A stretch of DNA of 16,722 nucleotides, taken from positions 1-16,722 of the forward strand of contig QMLT01000008.1 of assembly GCA_003646875.1 (NCBI GenBank), given 5' to 3'. Shown here piece after piece: positions 7,971 through 14,518 of this stretch. Both the position numbers and the translations under genes were made by a program. The stretch comes from Deltaproteobacteria bacterium (GTDB lineage: Bacteria > Desulfobacterota > DSM-4660 > Desulfatiglandales > B25-G16). The notes under the pieces are model-generated. The model saw only the letters and a program-made list of their open reading frames with translations. It had not been told where the DNA came from and ran no database searches. Numbering within the stretch: the stretch's first letter is position 1; each line of letters begins with the position of its first letter.

Positions 7971-9317
7971 ATGGGTTTAACAGGAATTCAAATTTTTAAG
8001 ATGCTGCCAAAGACCAATTGCAAGGAATGCGGGCACCCCACATGCCTGGCCTTTGCGATGGCCCTTGCATCAGGTAAGGCGGAGTTAGACAGTTGCCCCT
8101 ATGTGAGCGATGAGGCAAAGGAGCAGCTTGCCGAGGCATCTGCGCCGCCAGTGAGGCCGATGCAGATTGGCGCAGGCGATAGATCCTTTAAAATCGGTGG
8201 AGAAACCGTGCTTTTCAGGCATGAGAAAACATTTGTCAATCCACCTGGAATTGGAGTGCTGGTAACCAGTGACATGGATGAAGGAACATTGTCAGAAAAG
8301 TTGAAGATATGGGACACCTTTCAGTTTGAAAGGGTTGGTTTTAACCTGAGACCGGAGTTAGTCGCTATAAAGGATATTAACGGCGATGCGGGAAAGTTTG
8401 CGGCGCTGGCTAAAAAGGTGGTTGATGAGAGCGAGTTTTGTCTGGTCTTGATGAGTGAAGATGTTGGGGTAATGAAGGCAGGAATAGATTCTTGCGCCGA
8501 CAGAAAACCGGTAATATATGCAGCCACAAAGGACAATGCAGATGATATGGGGGCGCTTGCCAAGGAAACCGGACTTCCATTAGCTATCAAGGCGGATGAT
8601 ATGGACGGTCTTATGGAGCTAACAGGTAAATTGACCGGTATAGGGCTGAAGGATCTCATCCTGGATTCTAATTCGAGGACGGTTAGAAGGGCCTTTGAGG
8701 ACCAGGTCTGGCTGCGCCGTGAGGCTATTATGAAAAAGAACAGGTCCCTCGGTTTTCCAACCATTACATTCCCCTGTGAGATGGCGGACAACCTTGACAA
8801 GGAAACCGTTATTGCAGCTATGTTTATAGCCAAGTATGCAGGCATTATTATACTGTCTGATTTTATCGGCGAGAGCCTCTTTTCCCTTCTGGTAGAGAGA
8901 TTAAATATCTATACGGATCCACAGAGGCCAATGATGGTAGATGAGGGCATTTATGACATCAATGGGCCTGATGAAAATTCGCCTGTTGTTATTACAACTA
9001 ATTTCGCCCTTACATACTTTATTGTAAGCGCTGAGATAGATGCAAGCAGGGTTCCAACCTGGCTTTTGATAATGGATACAGAAGGCCTTTCAGTTATGAC
9101 GGCCTGGGCTGCTGGCAGCTTTGTCGGTGATGCAGTTGGTATGTTTGTCAACAAATGCGGGATACTGGATAAGGTTAATCATAAAAAACTTATCATACCT
9201 GGTTATGCTGCTGCTATAAGTGGTGATCTGGAAGAGGAGGTTAAAGGATCCGAGGTGCTTGTTGGACCAAGAGAGGCTTCTCAGATCACAAAGTTCCTCA
9301 AGGACTTCACTGTTTAA
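7971..9317 (+). CDS. acsC: Corrinoid iron-sulfur protein large subunit (gamma, 4Fe-4S)
   Basis: The N-terminal domain has Cys17, Cys20, Cys25 and Cys42 in NCKECGHPTC...DSCPY, the 4Fe-4S cluster used to re-reduce the corrinoid to Co(I). It is followed by a TIM-barrel domain and a C-terminal B12-binding domain containing TWLLIMDTEGLSVMTAWAAG and the IPGYAAAISGDLEEE segment. The 448-residue length equals the usual size. It pairs with AcsD and accepts a methyl group from AcsE. AAAAAGGAGAAGACC precedes the ATG. The 152-base spacer from acsB is longer than other gaps in the operon and could hold a processing site or internal promoter, but no good promoter consensus is seen. No RACo-type reductive activator lies beside it. 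Confidence 0.95.
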   Translation: MGLTGIQIFKMLPKTNCKECGHPTCLAFAMALASGKAELDSCPYVSDEAKEQLAEASAPPVRPMQIGAGDRSFKIGGETVLFRHEKTFVNPPGIGVLVTSDMDEGTLSEKLKIWDTFQFERVGFNLRPELVAIKDINGDAGKFAALAKKVVDESEFCLVLMSEDVGVMKAGIDSCADRKPVIYAATKDNADDMGALAKETGLPLAIKADDMDGLMELTGKLTGIGLKDLILDSNSRTVRRAFEDQVWLRREAIMKKNRSLGFPTITFPCEMADNLDKETVIAAMFIAKYAGIIILSDFIGESLFSLLVERLNIYTDPQRPMMVDEGIYDINGPDENSPVVITTNFALTYFIVSAEIDASRVPTWLLIMDTEGLSVMTAWAAGSFVGDAVGMFVNKCGILDKVNHKKLIIPGYAAAISGDLEEEVKGSEVLVGPREASQITKFLKDFTV

Positions 9318-9338
9318 ATTAAAAAAGGAGATAGGGAA

Positions 9339-10220
9339 ATGCTATTAATTGGAGAAAGTTTGAATGTTATCTCTACAAAAATAGGCCGCGCCTTTAAAGA
9401 GAGAAATCCCGTTCCAATCCAGGAGGAGGCCAAAAAACAGAAGGAACTGGGCATGGACTTTATTGATATCAATTTGGGCCCCGCCAGGAAGGGAGGCCCT
9501 GAATTGATGGAGTGGGTTGTAAAGACTGTTCAGGAGGTAGTTGACGATGTACCGTTAGCCCTTGATACATCAAATATTGAGGCCATAGAGGCCGGGCTGG
9601 CTGTATGCAACGGGAGACCTCTTATTAACTCCATCATGTGTAGACCTGCACGATATGAAAAGATGCTTCCTATCTGTGCAAAATATAATGCGCGCATGAT
9701 CGCGCTTCTATGGGGGCCTCATGGTATGCCCAGAGACGAGCATGAGAGGGCTGAATTGGCAGTAGAGTTAGTATATGCAGCCAATGAGGCAGGCATTGCC
9801 AATGAGGATATCTTTATAGACGGAATTGTTACCCCCGTTAATGTTCAACAAGATCAGGTTTATTCTTTGCTTCAGTTTATGCCAATGGTTCAAGATCTGG
9901 GAGAAGGGCTGAGATCTACCTGCGGGCTGTCCAATGTCTCCAATGGGTCTCCTAATCACCTGAGACCTATAATAAATCGTACGTATATGGTTATGTTAGA
10001 GAAGAATGGTTTATACTCTGCTATTGCTGATGCCTATGATAAAGACTTGGTAGACATAGCAAGGGGAAGGCGATCAGATATAGTGGAGATTATTGGTAAG
10101 GTAATGGATGAAGAGCCTATTGATATGTCCTCTATCTCAAAAGAGCTGCAGGATTATGTAAAAACAGCGCGTATTCTTCTTAAAAAAGCGCTTTATTCCG
10201 ACTCCTGGCTGGAATTGTAG
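9339..10220 (+). CDS. acsE: Methyltetrahydrofolate:corrinoid iron-sulfur protein methyltransferase
   Basis: This is a pterin-binding TIM-barrel protein that transfers the methyl of 5-methyl-H4folate to the cobalt of AcsC/AcsD. Key residues align with the Moorella enzyme almost number for number: Asp76 in ALDTSN, Asn97 in RPLINSI and Asn199 in GLSNVSNG. The N-terminus MLLIGESLNV and DFIDINLGP are family-typical. At 293 residues it is about 30 longer than the 262-residue Moorella protein; the excess is a C-terminal, mostly helical, charged tail starting near residue 245. It could be misread as dihydropteroate synthase, but operon position and the GLSN motif favour AcsE. It follows acsC by 21 bases with AAGGAG as ribosome-binding site, and a hairpin terminator follows. 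Confidence 0.94.
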   Translation: MLLIGESLNVISTKIGRAFKERNPVPIQEEAKKQKELGMDFIDINLGPARKGGPELMEWVVKTVQEVVDDVPLALDTSNIEAIEAGLAVCNGRPLINSIMCRPARYEKMLPICAKYNARMIALLWGPHGMPRDEHERAELAVELVYAANEAGIANEDIFIDGIVTPVNVQQDQVYSLLQFMPMVQDLGEGLRSTCGLSNVSNGSPNHLRPIINRTYMVMLEKNGLYSAIADAYDKDLVDIARGRRSDIVEIIGKVMDEEPIDMSSISKELQDYVKTARILLKKALYSDSWLEL

Positions 10221-10273
10221 TTCTTAAATCACTTTGGGATTGCGCCTTGCGGGAGGCTCAATGCCTCTGAAGT

Positions 10274-10303
10274 TACCCCGTCTGCTTGCGGCGGGGTATT
10301 TTA
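10274..10303 (+). terminator. Rho-independent-type terminator of the acs operon
   Basis: TACCCCGTC (10274-10282) pairs with GGCGGGGTA (10290-10298), one G-U pair included, around a 7-base loop, followed by TTTTATT. The T-tract is broken but present on the plus strand and absent on the minus strand, so it ends acs transcription before the convergent genes. A second small hairpin, GAGGC/GCCTC (10253-10267), lies just upstream. Confidence 0.75.
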
Positions 10304-10372
10304 TTGATACTCTGTTTTTATTCAGCTCTCTTATAATTCGATCGATATCAGCTGTTTTTTCTCAATTTTACA

Positions 10373-10588
10373 CTACTCTTTCTTTTCACCAGTAGCTGCT
10401 TTCTCCAGACGGTAGCGTTTCTCACTCTTTTTACACAGCTCCCATATCATACATGACGACCTAAATTTACAATACACGCAGGGATCTGTGCAGGCCTCAC
10501 AATTATCCAGACATTCCTGACAGTATCCTACTCCCATCTTCTGGCATATTACCCTGGCTTCCCTATCGGGATGATAACGGCACTGCAT
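10373..10588 (-). CDS. Small cysteine-rich protein, possible zinc-binding or Fe-S mini-protein
   Basis: This 71-residue protein contains ten cysteines (3, 15, 23, 26, 30, 33, 37, 40, 46, 52), several in CxxC pairs, plus His6. The start, CRYHPDREARVICQKMGVGYCQEC, resembles the B-box/zinc-finger pattern CxxHP...C...C-x2-C found in many small prokaryotic proteins. The further cysteines suggest a second metal site. The C-terminal 20 residues are Lys/Glu-rich and probably disordered. It starts 24 bases after the enzyme I-like gene on the same strand, so the two are probably co-transcribed, but no clear Shine-Dalgarno precedes the ATG. Function is unknown; a metal-dependent adaptor or regulator is possible. 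The dense, ordered cysteines make a chance frame unlikely. Confidence 0.75.
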   Translation of the reverse strand: MQCRYHPDREARVICQKMGVGYCQECLDNCEACTDPCVYCKFRSSCMIWELCKKSEKRYRLEKAATGEKKE

Positions 10589-10612
10589 ATTTAAATCTGT
10601 TTCAAGTACATA

Positions 10613-12349
10613 TTAGTTAACGGTAGGCTTAATCGATGAAACACATAAATCTGTGTTTTCTATGGCATTACGGACTGGTTGAGCAGAGGTTGGCGTGATG
10701 CTAAGAGACCTGAAGCCCAGCCTGAGTAAAAGAGGGACAAGTTCCGGATGTGAAGCGACCTCACCGCATATTGTCACGTTCTCTTCCTTGCCCAATTCAG
10801 CGGCCCGCTCTATGATGAATCCCAGCAACCAGAGAAATGCCTTGTTTTCAAAGTTCTCGTATCTGAGAACAACATCGTTATCTCGATCAGCTGCCACGAA
10901 GTACTGGAGCAGATCGTTTGTCCCAACGTTGACAAAATCTACCTCCGCTAATATATCGCCGACACTTATCGCTGCAGCAGGTATTTCAATCATAGCACCG
11001 ATTTGAATCTCTTCAGAAAACGGCCTATCTTCTGCACGCAGCTCCTCTTTAACACTTTCCAGGAGGCGCTTTATCTCTCTTATGTCATCCACTGTGGTAA
11101 TCATCGGAAATAATATGCCGACCGGGAATCCAACAGCGGCAAGAAGAATGGCACGCAATTGAGTCTGAAGTTCATCAGGGCGCCGCAAGAGGTGCCTGCG
11201 CACCCCCCGAACCCCCAGGGCGGGATTTTGCCCGGTGCAGTAATGAAGATCAGGAATCTGTTTATCCCCACCGATATCAAATGTACGGACCACCACCCGT
11301 CTCCCGCCAGCCGCAGTGAACACCTGATGATAGATGTCAAATTGTTCCTGCTCTGTTGGAAAGCTTTCCGTCTCCAAGACAAAAAACTCTGTGCGAAATA
11401 GTCCAACCCCTTCAAGCCGATTGCGGAGCACGAGTTGGATTTGATCTGGATTATTGATATTCGCCATCAAATGAATATCAAAGCCATCTTTTGTACGGGA
11501 ACTAATCGGAGGTGAAGGAGGCAATTTTTCAGGGACCTCCAGCTCCTGTTTCAAGGTAATATATCGTTGAACGGTTTCGGGTTCCGGTCGGATGATAACG
11601 ACGCCGTTGACTGCGTCAACAATTATCTGATCTCCATTTGCAGCAGACTCTCTGAGGCCTCTCAGACCACCTACGGCCGGGATTCCAAAACCTTTGAGAA
11701 GTATCGCTGCATGGGATGAGAGTGCAGCGCTCTCAGTGGCAAATGCAACGGAATGGAAACGCCGGGCCTCCATTACTGAAGATGGGAAAAGATTGTCGCT
11801 GATACACACTTTCAGTTCCCCATCCTGCCGTAAAGCTTTTTTGTATGTCTTAGGAGTTGGGGAGAGGGCATCTACAATGCTTGCAACTAAATCGCGAATG
11901 TCTTCTGCACGGGACATGAGATATGGACTTCTGCTTGCCTCTAACCCTGCGACGATCTGCTCGCCCTCCACCTCAAGGGCCCACGCTGCATTCTTGTATT
12001 CGGTTGAAATTCTGGAAATCACCGCCTTATGAAACTGCTCATCTGTCAACATTGCTTCGTGGGTTTTCAATATGAGTGAGGAACTTAGAGATGAACCGGT
12101 ATGGGTCTCTTCAATGTGTTCGTGGAGATGATCGCTGACTGTCTTTACCGCTTCGCTATAACGTTGTTGTTCTGATTGCACTTGACTTTCAAGTATCTCG
12201 TTTCTTGGAACAATGAATTCCCGATCGAGAATCCGCACCTGTCCAATGCCGATACCAGGACAGATCGTAGCGCCTTTCAATTTGATCTCAGTCTCAGCTT
12301 CAAGCCGAGTAGGTTCAGATAGCCTTTTTTCATCCATTTTCATAATCAT
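10613..12349 (-). CDS. Phosphoenolpyruvate-protein phosphotransferase (PTS enzyme I-like), divergent
   Basis: The 578-residue protein has the full enzyme I architecture: an N-terminal HPr-binding/helical region after ATICPGIGIGQVR, a phospho-His swivel domain with His213 in SSHAAILLKGFGIPAVGG, and a PEP-binding TIM barrel. Barrel motifs are GVGLFRTEF (314-322), VRTFDIGGDKQIP, the QNPALGVRG segment, GAMIEIPAAA, FVNVGTNDLLQY and the catalytic-acid Cys528 in TICGEVASHPE. Canonical enzymes have GGRTSH around the phosphorylated His; here it reads ESAALSSH, so the glycines and arginine are lost. No HPr, HPr kinase or EII gene is in the window. It may serve a regulatory PTS or a non-sugar phosphorelay. 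Start is uncertain: Met1, Met3 and Met5 are all possible and none has a good ribosome-binding site. Its composition looks more GC-rich than its neighbours by eye. I withhold ptsI/ptsP because of this divergence. Confidence 0.85.
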   Translation of the reverse strand: MIMKMDEKRLSEPTRLEAETEIKLKGATICPGIGIGQVRILDREFIVPRNEILESQVQSEQQRYSEAVKTVSDHLHEHIEETHTGSSLSSSLILKTHEAMLTDEQFHKAVISRISTEYKNAAWALEVEGEQIVAGLEASRSPYLMSRAEDIRDLVASIVDALSPTPKTYKKALRQDGELKVCISDNLFPSSVMEARRFHSVAFATESAALSSHAAILLKGFGIPAVGGLRGLRESAANGDQIIVDAVNGVVIIRPEPETVQRYITLKQELEVPEKLPPSPPISSRTKDGFDIHLMANINNPDQIQLVLRNRLEGVGLFRTEFFVLETESFPTEQEQFDIYHQVFTAAGGRRVVVRTFDIGGDKQIPDLHYCTGQNPALGVRGVRRHLLRRPDELQTQLRAILLAAVGFPVGILFPMITTVDDIREIKRLLESVKEELRAEDRPFSEEIQIGAMIEIPAAAISVGDILAEVDFVNVGTNDLLQYFVAADRDNDVVLRYENFENKAFLWLLGFIIERAAELGKEENVTICGEVASHPELVPLLLRLGFRSLSITPTSAQPVRNAIENTDLCVSSIKPTVN

Positions 12350-12628
12350 TTGAATTATGTTTCTATGTAAGCTAAGATCTCGAATCGTTTGACGTTTAAT
12401 TCCGACATGTCAGTAAAATCAGCAGCTAAATCTATTGGAATAAAGGAAACCATCATCAGTTAGACCCGGGCAAGCGGTATATTAATAGTAATTGATCAAA
12501 AAATTACCTAAAAAAATGCATTGTATGTATTACCTTAGGCGATTTGAGATAAGTTCGCTTGAGGGAAAAAATTGCATACAGGTTGCGACCTTGATAGTCT
12601 TTTTGTGAAAACAGATCAAATCAGATGA

Positions 12629-13285
12629 TTACTGTGTATCACCCTCTTGTAATTTGTGAAGCTGATCAAGTAATTTTTTCTTGAATCTGTCGAGGGTAAT
12701 CTCGTGAGGAATAATCGGGATAGCCATCCAGTCAGAGTATTCAAGGATTTCCTCTGTATGCTCCTCTATATAGTGATCAAAGAAACCTATCCCATCAAGG
12801 ACAATCGCCCCTCCAGTATGCTTTGGAAAGTTTTCGTTTGCCAGCCCTTTATCCCAGTCCTTAAATACATGCTTTCTAAATAATATCCACCCTGGTGTCA
12901 TCCACCAGACCTTCTCCCCCCTGCTTATCTCTTCTCTTTCATTTTTACCGGCCAGCATATCAACACAATGAGATGCCTGGACCCTTACAATTCCTTCACC
13001 CTGTTCCTTAATGATGGTATCTATTGTCCTGAAAAGATCAACAGAGTTGACATAACAGAATTTACCCCCATACACAACGATAATCTTATTTGAGTATTCC
13101 CGTGCCTTTTTAATTCTATCTATTAGTTGTGTTTCTAATTCCTTCGGAATCTCATGAAGCCCAGGAGTAGTGAACAAGACCTTTTTTGCATCTAAGAATC
13201 CTTCCTTTTTCAGGTAGTTTATCTCCGGGCTTAAGGTCCCACACGAGACGATGACACAATCTTTAAAAGAGTTATCCGTTTCCAT
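12629..13285 (-). CDS. DUF1638-type protein of unknown function
   Basis: I chose the start at 13285 because GGAGA lies four bases upstream, giving 218 residues; an upstream in-frame ATG at 13327 (232 residues) has no ribosome-binding site. The pattern matches my memory of DUF1638: a first strand with a Cys (DCVIVSCGTL, Cys15), a helix with EIPKELETQLIDRI, a strand-glycine segment VVYGGKFC (Cys77), RVQASHCVDMLAGKNERE (His106, Cys107) and the signature WWMTPGW (127-133). The three separated cysteines plus His could form a metal or cofactor site. DUF1638 genes occur, to my knowledge, near corrinoid methyltransferase and methylotrophy genes, which fits the acs operon close by, but the biochemical role is unknown. 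No membrane segment. The 279 bases between this gene and the enzyme I-like gene probably hold a separate promoter for the latter, although none is clear. Confidence 0.75.
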   Translation of the reverse strand: METDNSFKDCVIVSCGTLSPEINYLKKEGFLDAKKVLFTTPGLHEIPKELETQLIDRIKKAREYSNKIIVVYGGKFCYVNSVDLFRTIDTIIKEQGEGIVRVQASHCVDMLAGKNEREEISRGEKVWWMTPGWILFRKHVFKDWDKGLANENFPKHTGGAIVLDGIGFFDHYIEEHTEEILEYSDWMAIPIIPHEITLDRFKKKLLDQLHKLQEGDTQ

Positions 13286-13336
13286 TTTTCTCCAATCATT
13301 TTTCAGAATTAAATTGATAGAATACATTCATAAGCT

Positions 13337-13357
13337 GCTATGAATGGCATCCATAGC
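13337..13357. promoter_or_regulatory. Imperfect 21-base palindrome, candidate operator
   Basis: GCTATG (13337-13342) and CATAGC (13352-13357) flank a nearly symmetric core ATG-G-CAT; only one base pair off-centre breaks the symmetry. The centre is too tight for a hairpin, so a dimeric repressor or activator site is the more natural reading. It lies about 50 bases upstream of the chosen DUF1638 start on the minus strand, where an operator would be expected. Confidence 0.35.
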
Positions 13358-13462
13358 TCTATCCACTTTCTTGAAACCTCCCATTAAGCATTTTTTTGTT
13401 GATCAAACCAGCTCTTTTGTCTATTAGCAAAAAAGTCAGGTCACAGACACACATGCCCTTCC

Positions 13463-13485
13463 TTAATGCGCCTAAGGCGCATTAA
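13463..13485 (-). terminator. Perfect 11-base inverted repeat overlapping a stop codon
   Basis: TTAATGCGCCT (13463-13473) and AGGCGCATTAA (13475-13485) are exact inverted copies around a single A. The RNA would form a strong hairpin whose arm includes the TAA stop (13482-13484) of the 207-residue protein gene. There is no T-run on either side, so it is not a classical intrinsic terminator. It could be a factor-assisted terminator, a 3'-end stabiliser or a protein site. Confidence 0.5.
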
Positions 13486-14105
13486 ATTATTACAGACGGG
13501 TTTAGCTCATAGATAGGTGATTGTGCACCAAGTACATCTGGAATAGAGCCCAACCTGGGGCTTATAATACCCGCCGCCTTAAGCTCTGCTATCAGCCCAT
13601 CAACTCTATTGCTGAGACCAGACTGAATACATATCTTCTTTATTTGATTGCCGGTAATTTTATAATCAGTCGCCTTTTCGAAAATGCTCCTTACTAATCC
13701 AGGAACTTTTTCCCGGTCTGGATCTTCAAATTCCTTAAATAGCTCATTTATAGTCTTTTCAGGATCCCATATTCCTGTATCAAGGGCATCTTTTACTAAA
13801 TATCTTATCAGATTTGGAATCTCATATTTCTCTCCATCCCTAAGCATTAATACTCGATCTTCCCACCCAGCGCTCTTAGTTGTCCTCACTGGCAAAAGTA
13901 ATCTCCACTTATCTGCCAGAAGAAGCACATCCTCTGGATCATCCTTGATAATCTCTCTTGTTTCCTGGTAAGAAACAGTGCCATTTACAGCGGCATACGC
14001 AAGAACCTGAGATAGTTTACTGGTACTCTTGACAGCGCCAAGAATGCTACTCAAGGCCTGTTCTAAGCGGTCGAAAGAAGGCCGACTCGATTGCCGATTT
14101 TCCAT
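13482..14105 (-). CDS. Hypothetical protein, possibly with winged-helix-like regions
   Basis: I do not recognise this 207-residue soluble protein. The N-terminal part (about 25-90) reads like a helix-turn-helix/winged-helix fold: SQVLAYAAVNGTVSYQETREII, then DVLLLADKWRLLLPVRT, then a short beta-hairpin. The C-terminal part (about 130-205) has a similar pattern, GLVRSIFEKATDYKITGNQIKKICIQSGL and a wing-like GIISPRL...PIYELNPS ending. The middle is acidic and helical. No cysteine cluster, signal peptide or membrane helix. AAAGGATTT precedes the ATG. If the fold guess holds, it is a candidate transcription factor for the neighbouring minus-strand genes, but no ligand or family can be named. The coding call rests on length, codon-like composition and the ribosome-binding site. 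Confidence 0.75.
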   Translation of the reverse strand: MENRQSSRPSFDRLEQALSSILGAVKSTSKLSQVLAYAAVNGTVSYQETREIIKDDPEDVLLLADKWRLLLPVRTTKSAGWEDRVLMLRDGEKYEIPNLIRYLVKDALDTGIWDPEKTINELFKEFEDPDREKVPGLVRSIFEKATDYKITGNQIKKICIQSGLSNRVDGLIAELKAAGIISPRLGSIPDVLGAQSPIYELNPSVII

Positions 14106-14175
14106 AAATCCTTTTTTTCAGCTTCCCTTGGCCTTTAGAATGAAATACATTAACGTTGTATTAAATATCAACCCC

Positions 14176-14206
14176 TCGACTTTGCTCAGGATGGTGAGCT
14201 TGTCGA
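14176..14206. repeat. REP-like extragenic palindrome
   Basis: TCGAC (14176-14180), TTT, GCTCA (14184-14188), a six-base loop, TGAGC (14195-14199), TT and GTCGA (14202-14206) form a two-part stem. The composition (TCGAC...GCTCA...TGAGC...GTCGA) resembles dispersed extragenic palindromes of many bacterial genomes. It lies between two minus-strand genes and codes for nothing visible. Confidence 0.55.
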
Positions 14207-14208
14207 AC

Positions 14209-14248
14209 CATTGTTTTTTGCAATCCCGATCTATCGGGATTGACAATG
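14209..14248. repeat. Nested inverted repeat, intergenic hairpin
   Basis: CAATCCCGAT (14221-14230) and ATCGGGATTG (14233-14242) are perfect 10-base arms with a two-base centre. An outer pair CATTGT (14209-14214) and ACAATG (14243-14248) extends the structure after a six-base bulge. It lies 20-60 bases past the stop of the 58-residue protein gene on the minus strand and could stop or protect that transcript, though no T-run follows on that strand. It sits next to the REP-like palindrome. Confidence 0.5.
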
Positions 14249-14267
14249 CCTTTTGACTTTTTATCCT

Positions 14268-14444
14268 TCAGGTCATAATACCCGTAGATTTACCCATATC
14301 CAGCTCATTGGAGCGTTTTGACCTTATCTTCGGTTTAATTACTTCCTTTAAGAAACGCAATGCATCTTCGGCATCATTGTCCATGAGTATCGCCTCTATC
14401 CTCATAGCCTCTTCATGTGAAAACTCAAGTACCACATTGGCCAT
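14268..14444 (-). CDS. Small hypothetical protein, 58 residues
   Basis: I place the start at 14444 because AGAGGAG lies nine bases upstream; a longer frame beginning at 14471 would start inside a hairpin and has no ribosome-binding site. The protein begins MANVVLEFSHEEAMRIEAIL, then has an acidic NDAEDALRFLKEVI helix and a basic tail KPKIRSKRSNE. This looks like one strand and two amphipathic helices. I recall similar small proteins in anaerobe genomes, but none with a known function. It probably shares a transcript with the Gly/Arg-rich zinc-ribbon gene just upstream. Confidence 0.6.
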   Translation of the reverse strand: MANVVLEFSHEEAMRIEAILMDNDAEDALRFLKEVIKPKIRSKRSNELDMGKSTGIMT

Positions 14445-14460
14445 TGCTTGGTTCTCCTCT

Positions 14461-14501
14461 AACCTGGCCATTTCTTATTGAAGAAACGAAGTGGCCAGGT
14501 T
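14461..14501 (-). promoter_or_regulatory. Intercistronic hairpin
   Basis: AACCTGGCCA (14461-14470) and TGGCCAGGTT (14492-14501) are exact 10-base inverted arms. Inside them TTTCTT (14471-14476) and AAGAAA (14481-14486) pair across an ATTG loop, giving a 16-pair stem with a 5-base bulge. On the minus-strand transcript it lies after the stop of the zinc-ribbon gene and directly before the AGAGGAG of the 58-residue gene. It could therefore attenuate, stabilise or divide the two-gene transcript. Confidence 0.55.
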
Positions 14502-14518
14502 GTTTCTATATAGGTTAC

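Noticed and set aside
8321..8845. 174-codon minus-strand frame within acsC
   Set aside because: Its Ser/Ala/Ile-rich composition is what the complement of an Asp/Ala/Lys-rich coding frame gives; the acsC frame has family motifs and a ribosome-binding site.
9339..10220. Dihydropteroate synthase reading of the pterin-binding gene
   Set aside because: The fold is shared, but the GLSNVSNG motif, Asn positions and operon context indicate the methyl-H4folate:corrinoid methyltransferase.
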